DNA of 48,770 nucleotides from Clostridia bacterium (lineage in GTDB: Bacteria; Bacillota; Clostridia; Christensenellales; CAG-314). The notes under the pieces were generated by a model. It was not told the DNA's origin and did not search any database. It saw only the letters and a list, made by a program, of their open reading frames with translations. The stretch covers positions 1 through 48,770 of the forward strand of contig JAFTHP010000047.1 of NCBI GenBank assembly GCA_017457305.1, read 5' to 3'. The position numbers and the translations under genes were made by a program. Every line of letters begins with the position of its first letter. The stretch's first letter is position 1. Below, in pieces: positions 47,545 through 48,770 of the stretch.

Positions 47545-48585
47545 TTAAAGCACAAATTGAAGTGTGCAGAATGCTGCATAAATGGCTAGTAGTAAAATAC
47601 CTTGTGCGCGATGAAGTTTCTTTGTGAACAATGTTGGGATGGTTAGTATTGCCATTACTGTTAACATCAAAGGAAGATCCAAAATCAGTGAAGAATTGAT
47701 ACCGGCAATGGTGTTACCTACTGGAACTTCAAATGGTGCCAAAATTATGGATGTACCTGATACAAGTACCAAGTTGAAGATATTTGCACCAATGACATTT
47801 CCTAGGGACAACGAACCATGGCCTTTCACCAAAGAAGTGATAGCGGTAACAAGTTCAGGTAAGGATGTTCCAAGAGCTACAAAAGTTAAAGCTATTACAG
47901 TTTCTGGGACACCAAGTTGTTGTGCAATGATGGTTCCGTTGTCTACAAGCAAATCAGCGCCAACGGCGATAAGTGCAGCACCAACTACTAAAAGCAACAA
48001 TTCTTTCCAAAGTGGAGATTTCTTGATTTTTTCTGCTTCTTCTGGTGTGGATGCAAGTTCTTGTTCTTCTACATAGTCAAGACCTTGTACAGCTGGCTTT
48101 TTCAAGCCTTGTTTGATTGTAAGGAACATGTAAACAACAAAAATTGCAAGCAAAATTGCGCCAACCCACCAGTAGAAGAATCCTAGCAGATATGCTACAA
48201 CCACATAGATGATTGCAGATGCAAAGAAGAACAAAACTGGTTTCTTCATTGAGCTTGTGTCTACTGGGCCAGGTCTAATAGCAATTGTAAGCGCTGCAAT
48301 AAGTGATGTGTTGCAAATGATTGATCCAATTGCATTGCCGTATGCCATTGAACCTTGACCATTTAGTGCGCCTGTTACCGAAACCATAACCTCGGGCAAT
48401 GTTGTTCCAATAGAAACAACCGTGGCACCTATAATAATTTCGGGAATTTTAAAACGGTAAGCAAGGGATGTTGCGCCGTCAACAAACCAGTCGCCACCCT
48501 TGATTAGCAAAACTAGACCAGCTGCAAACAACAAAATTGGAACAAGTAGTCCCTGTTCTGTTGCAAAAGATAGTGAAGTTATCAT
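47545..48585 (-). CDS. Na+(K+)/Ca2+ exchanger family protein (CaCA, YrbG type)
   Basis: 346 residues in two inverted halves. Each half has the alpha-repeat signature: VVSIGTTLPEVMVSVTGAL with YGNAIGSIICNTSLI, and FVALGTSLPELVTAITSLVKGHGSLSLGNVIGANIFNLVLV. These carry the ion-binding Glu residues. A charged cytoplasmic loop (DYVEEQELASTPEEAEKIKK) joins the halves. It probably exports Ca2+ in exchange for Na+ or H+. The start ATG at 48585 has AGGAG before it; the longer frame to 48642 has no site. Single-gene unit. Confidence 0.93.
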   Translation of the reverse strand: MITSLSFATEQGLLVPILLFAAGLVLLIKGGDWFVDGATSLAYRFKIPEIIIGATVVSIGTTLPEVMVSVTGALNGQGSMAYGNAIGSIICNTSLIAALTIAIRPGPVDTSSMKKPVLFFFASAIIYVVVAYLLGFFYWWVGAILLAIFVVYMFLTIKQGLKKPAVQGLDYVEEQELASTPEEAEKIKKSPLWKELLLLVVGAALIAVGADLLVDNGTIIAQQLGVPETVIALTFVALGTSLPELVTAITSLVKGHGSLSLGNVIGANIFNLVLVSGTSIILAPFEVPVGNTIAGINSSLILDLPLMLTVMAILTIPTLFTKKLHRAQGILLLAIYAAFCTLQFVL

Positions 48586-48654
48586 AATCTTTCTCCTAAG
48601 TAGTATTATATTGAAGGTTGCATTTGAAAAAAATGCAAGCAAAATATTGTTATT

Positions 48655-48683
48655 ATTATAACATAGATTTTTGACTACTACAA
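48655..48683 (-). promoter_or_regulatory. promoter of the exchanger gene
   Basis: Minus strand TTGTAG (48683-48678), 17-base spacer, perfect TATAAT (48660-48655). Confidence 0.6.
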
Positions 48684-48699
48684 CTTTATGTGTTATAAT
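48671..48699 (+). promoter_or_regulatory. divergent promoter leading out of the window
   Basis: TTGACT, 17-base spacer, perfect TATAAT, overlapping the exchanger promoter. No gene start is reached before 48770. Confidence 0.7.
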
Positions 48700-48770
48700 T
48701 TCTACAAGTTATTATATAAGCAAACACAATCACAATTGTTGTCAAAAGTAGTGTAAAATTGTTTGACAAT

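Noticed and set aside
48619-48638. Hairpin TTGCATTT/AAATGCAA as terminator
   Set aside because: No T-run on either side; it lies in the 5' leader of the exchanger gene.
1-48770. rRNA, tRNA, CRISPR, transposons or prophage
   Set aside because: I looked on both strands and saw no cloverleaf tRNA, no rRNA segments, no regularly spaced repeats and no transposase, integrase or phage structural genes.

Overview
The window reads as chromosome of a low-G+C (about 40% by eye) spore-forming member of the Clostridia, probably uncultured and gut-associated. Evidence: the yqfC-yqfD-phoH-yqfF-ybeY-era-yqzL-recO block, a Spo0A-type regulator, YtxC next to thrS, a MurE with the meso-diaminopimelate motif, a collagen-like spore-surface protein, an M-box and a T-box. 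Most genes have strong AGGAGG-type ribosome sites, several use TTG or GTG starts, and many units end in textbook intrinsic terminators. I saw no rRNA, tRNA, CRISPR array, transposase or prophage gene.

Layout. 1-850: end of an unknown gene and a C-terminal scrap of a GH4 glycosidase. 850-4510: an acetyltransferase, then a self-regulated copper operon (CsoR operator, CopA with an in-frame CopZ-like tail, CsoR). 4558-10543: the yqf/era/recO housekeeping and sporulation operon, without the dgkA and cdd genes found there in Bacillus subtilis. 10737-14421: a heterodimeric ABC exporter. 14586-17014 (minus): a Zn/Cd-type efflux operon (ArsR/CadC repressor, free HMA protein, P1B ATPase). 17188-22578: collagen-like protein, cold-shock protein, a two-module AAA+ protein, a DUF218 protein and a GH105 lipoprotein. 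22753-24353 (minus): MgtE under an M-box riboswitch. 24542-28420: small membrane protein, Spo0A-like regulator with a degenerate receiver, TetR regulator, a putative spore-layer protein with a SigK-like promoter, a zinc-ribbon protein and a metallophosphoesterase. 28673-43385: the dcw cell-wall/division cluster (mraZ, rsmH, ftsL-like, PBP, murE, mraY, murD, ftsW, murA, ftsQ, ftsA, ftsZ) followed by asnS. 43545-48585: two small convergent genes, acpP, ytxC, T-box-controlled thrS (split by a frameshift) and a minus-strand cation/Ca2+ exchanger.

How the parts work together. Two metal-efflux systems each carry their own sensor and palindromic operator. The dcw cluster is divided by terminators and promoters into three units (mraZ-rsmH-ftsL-PBP; murE-mraY-murD-ftsW-murA; ftsQ-ftsA-ftsZ-asnS). 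Sporulation-related genes are scattered, and several share unusual regulatory features.

Points most worth a second look: the Spo0A-like protein has lost the receiver aspartate pocket and carries Glu at the phosphoacceptor position while keeping a near-identical DNA-binding domain; three genes (yqfC, ytxC and the metallophosphoesterase) have no ribosome site and a -10 element 5-6 bases before ATG, suggesting leaderless mRNAs; CopA contains an internal ribosome site and start that could release a free CopZ; the PgpH homologue lacks its extracellular sensor; thrS is broken by what looks like one missing base.
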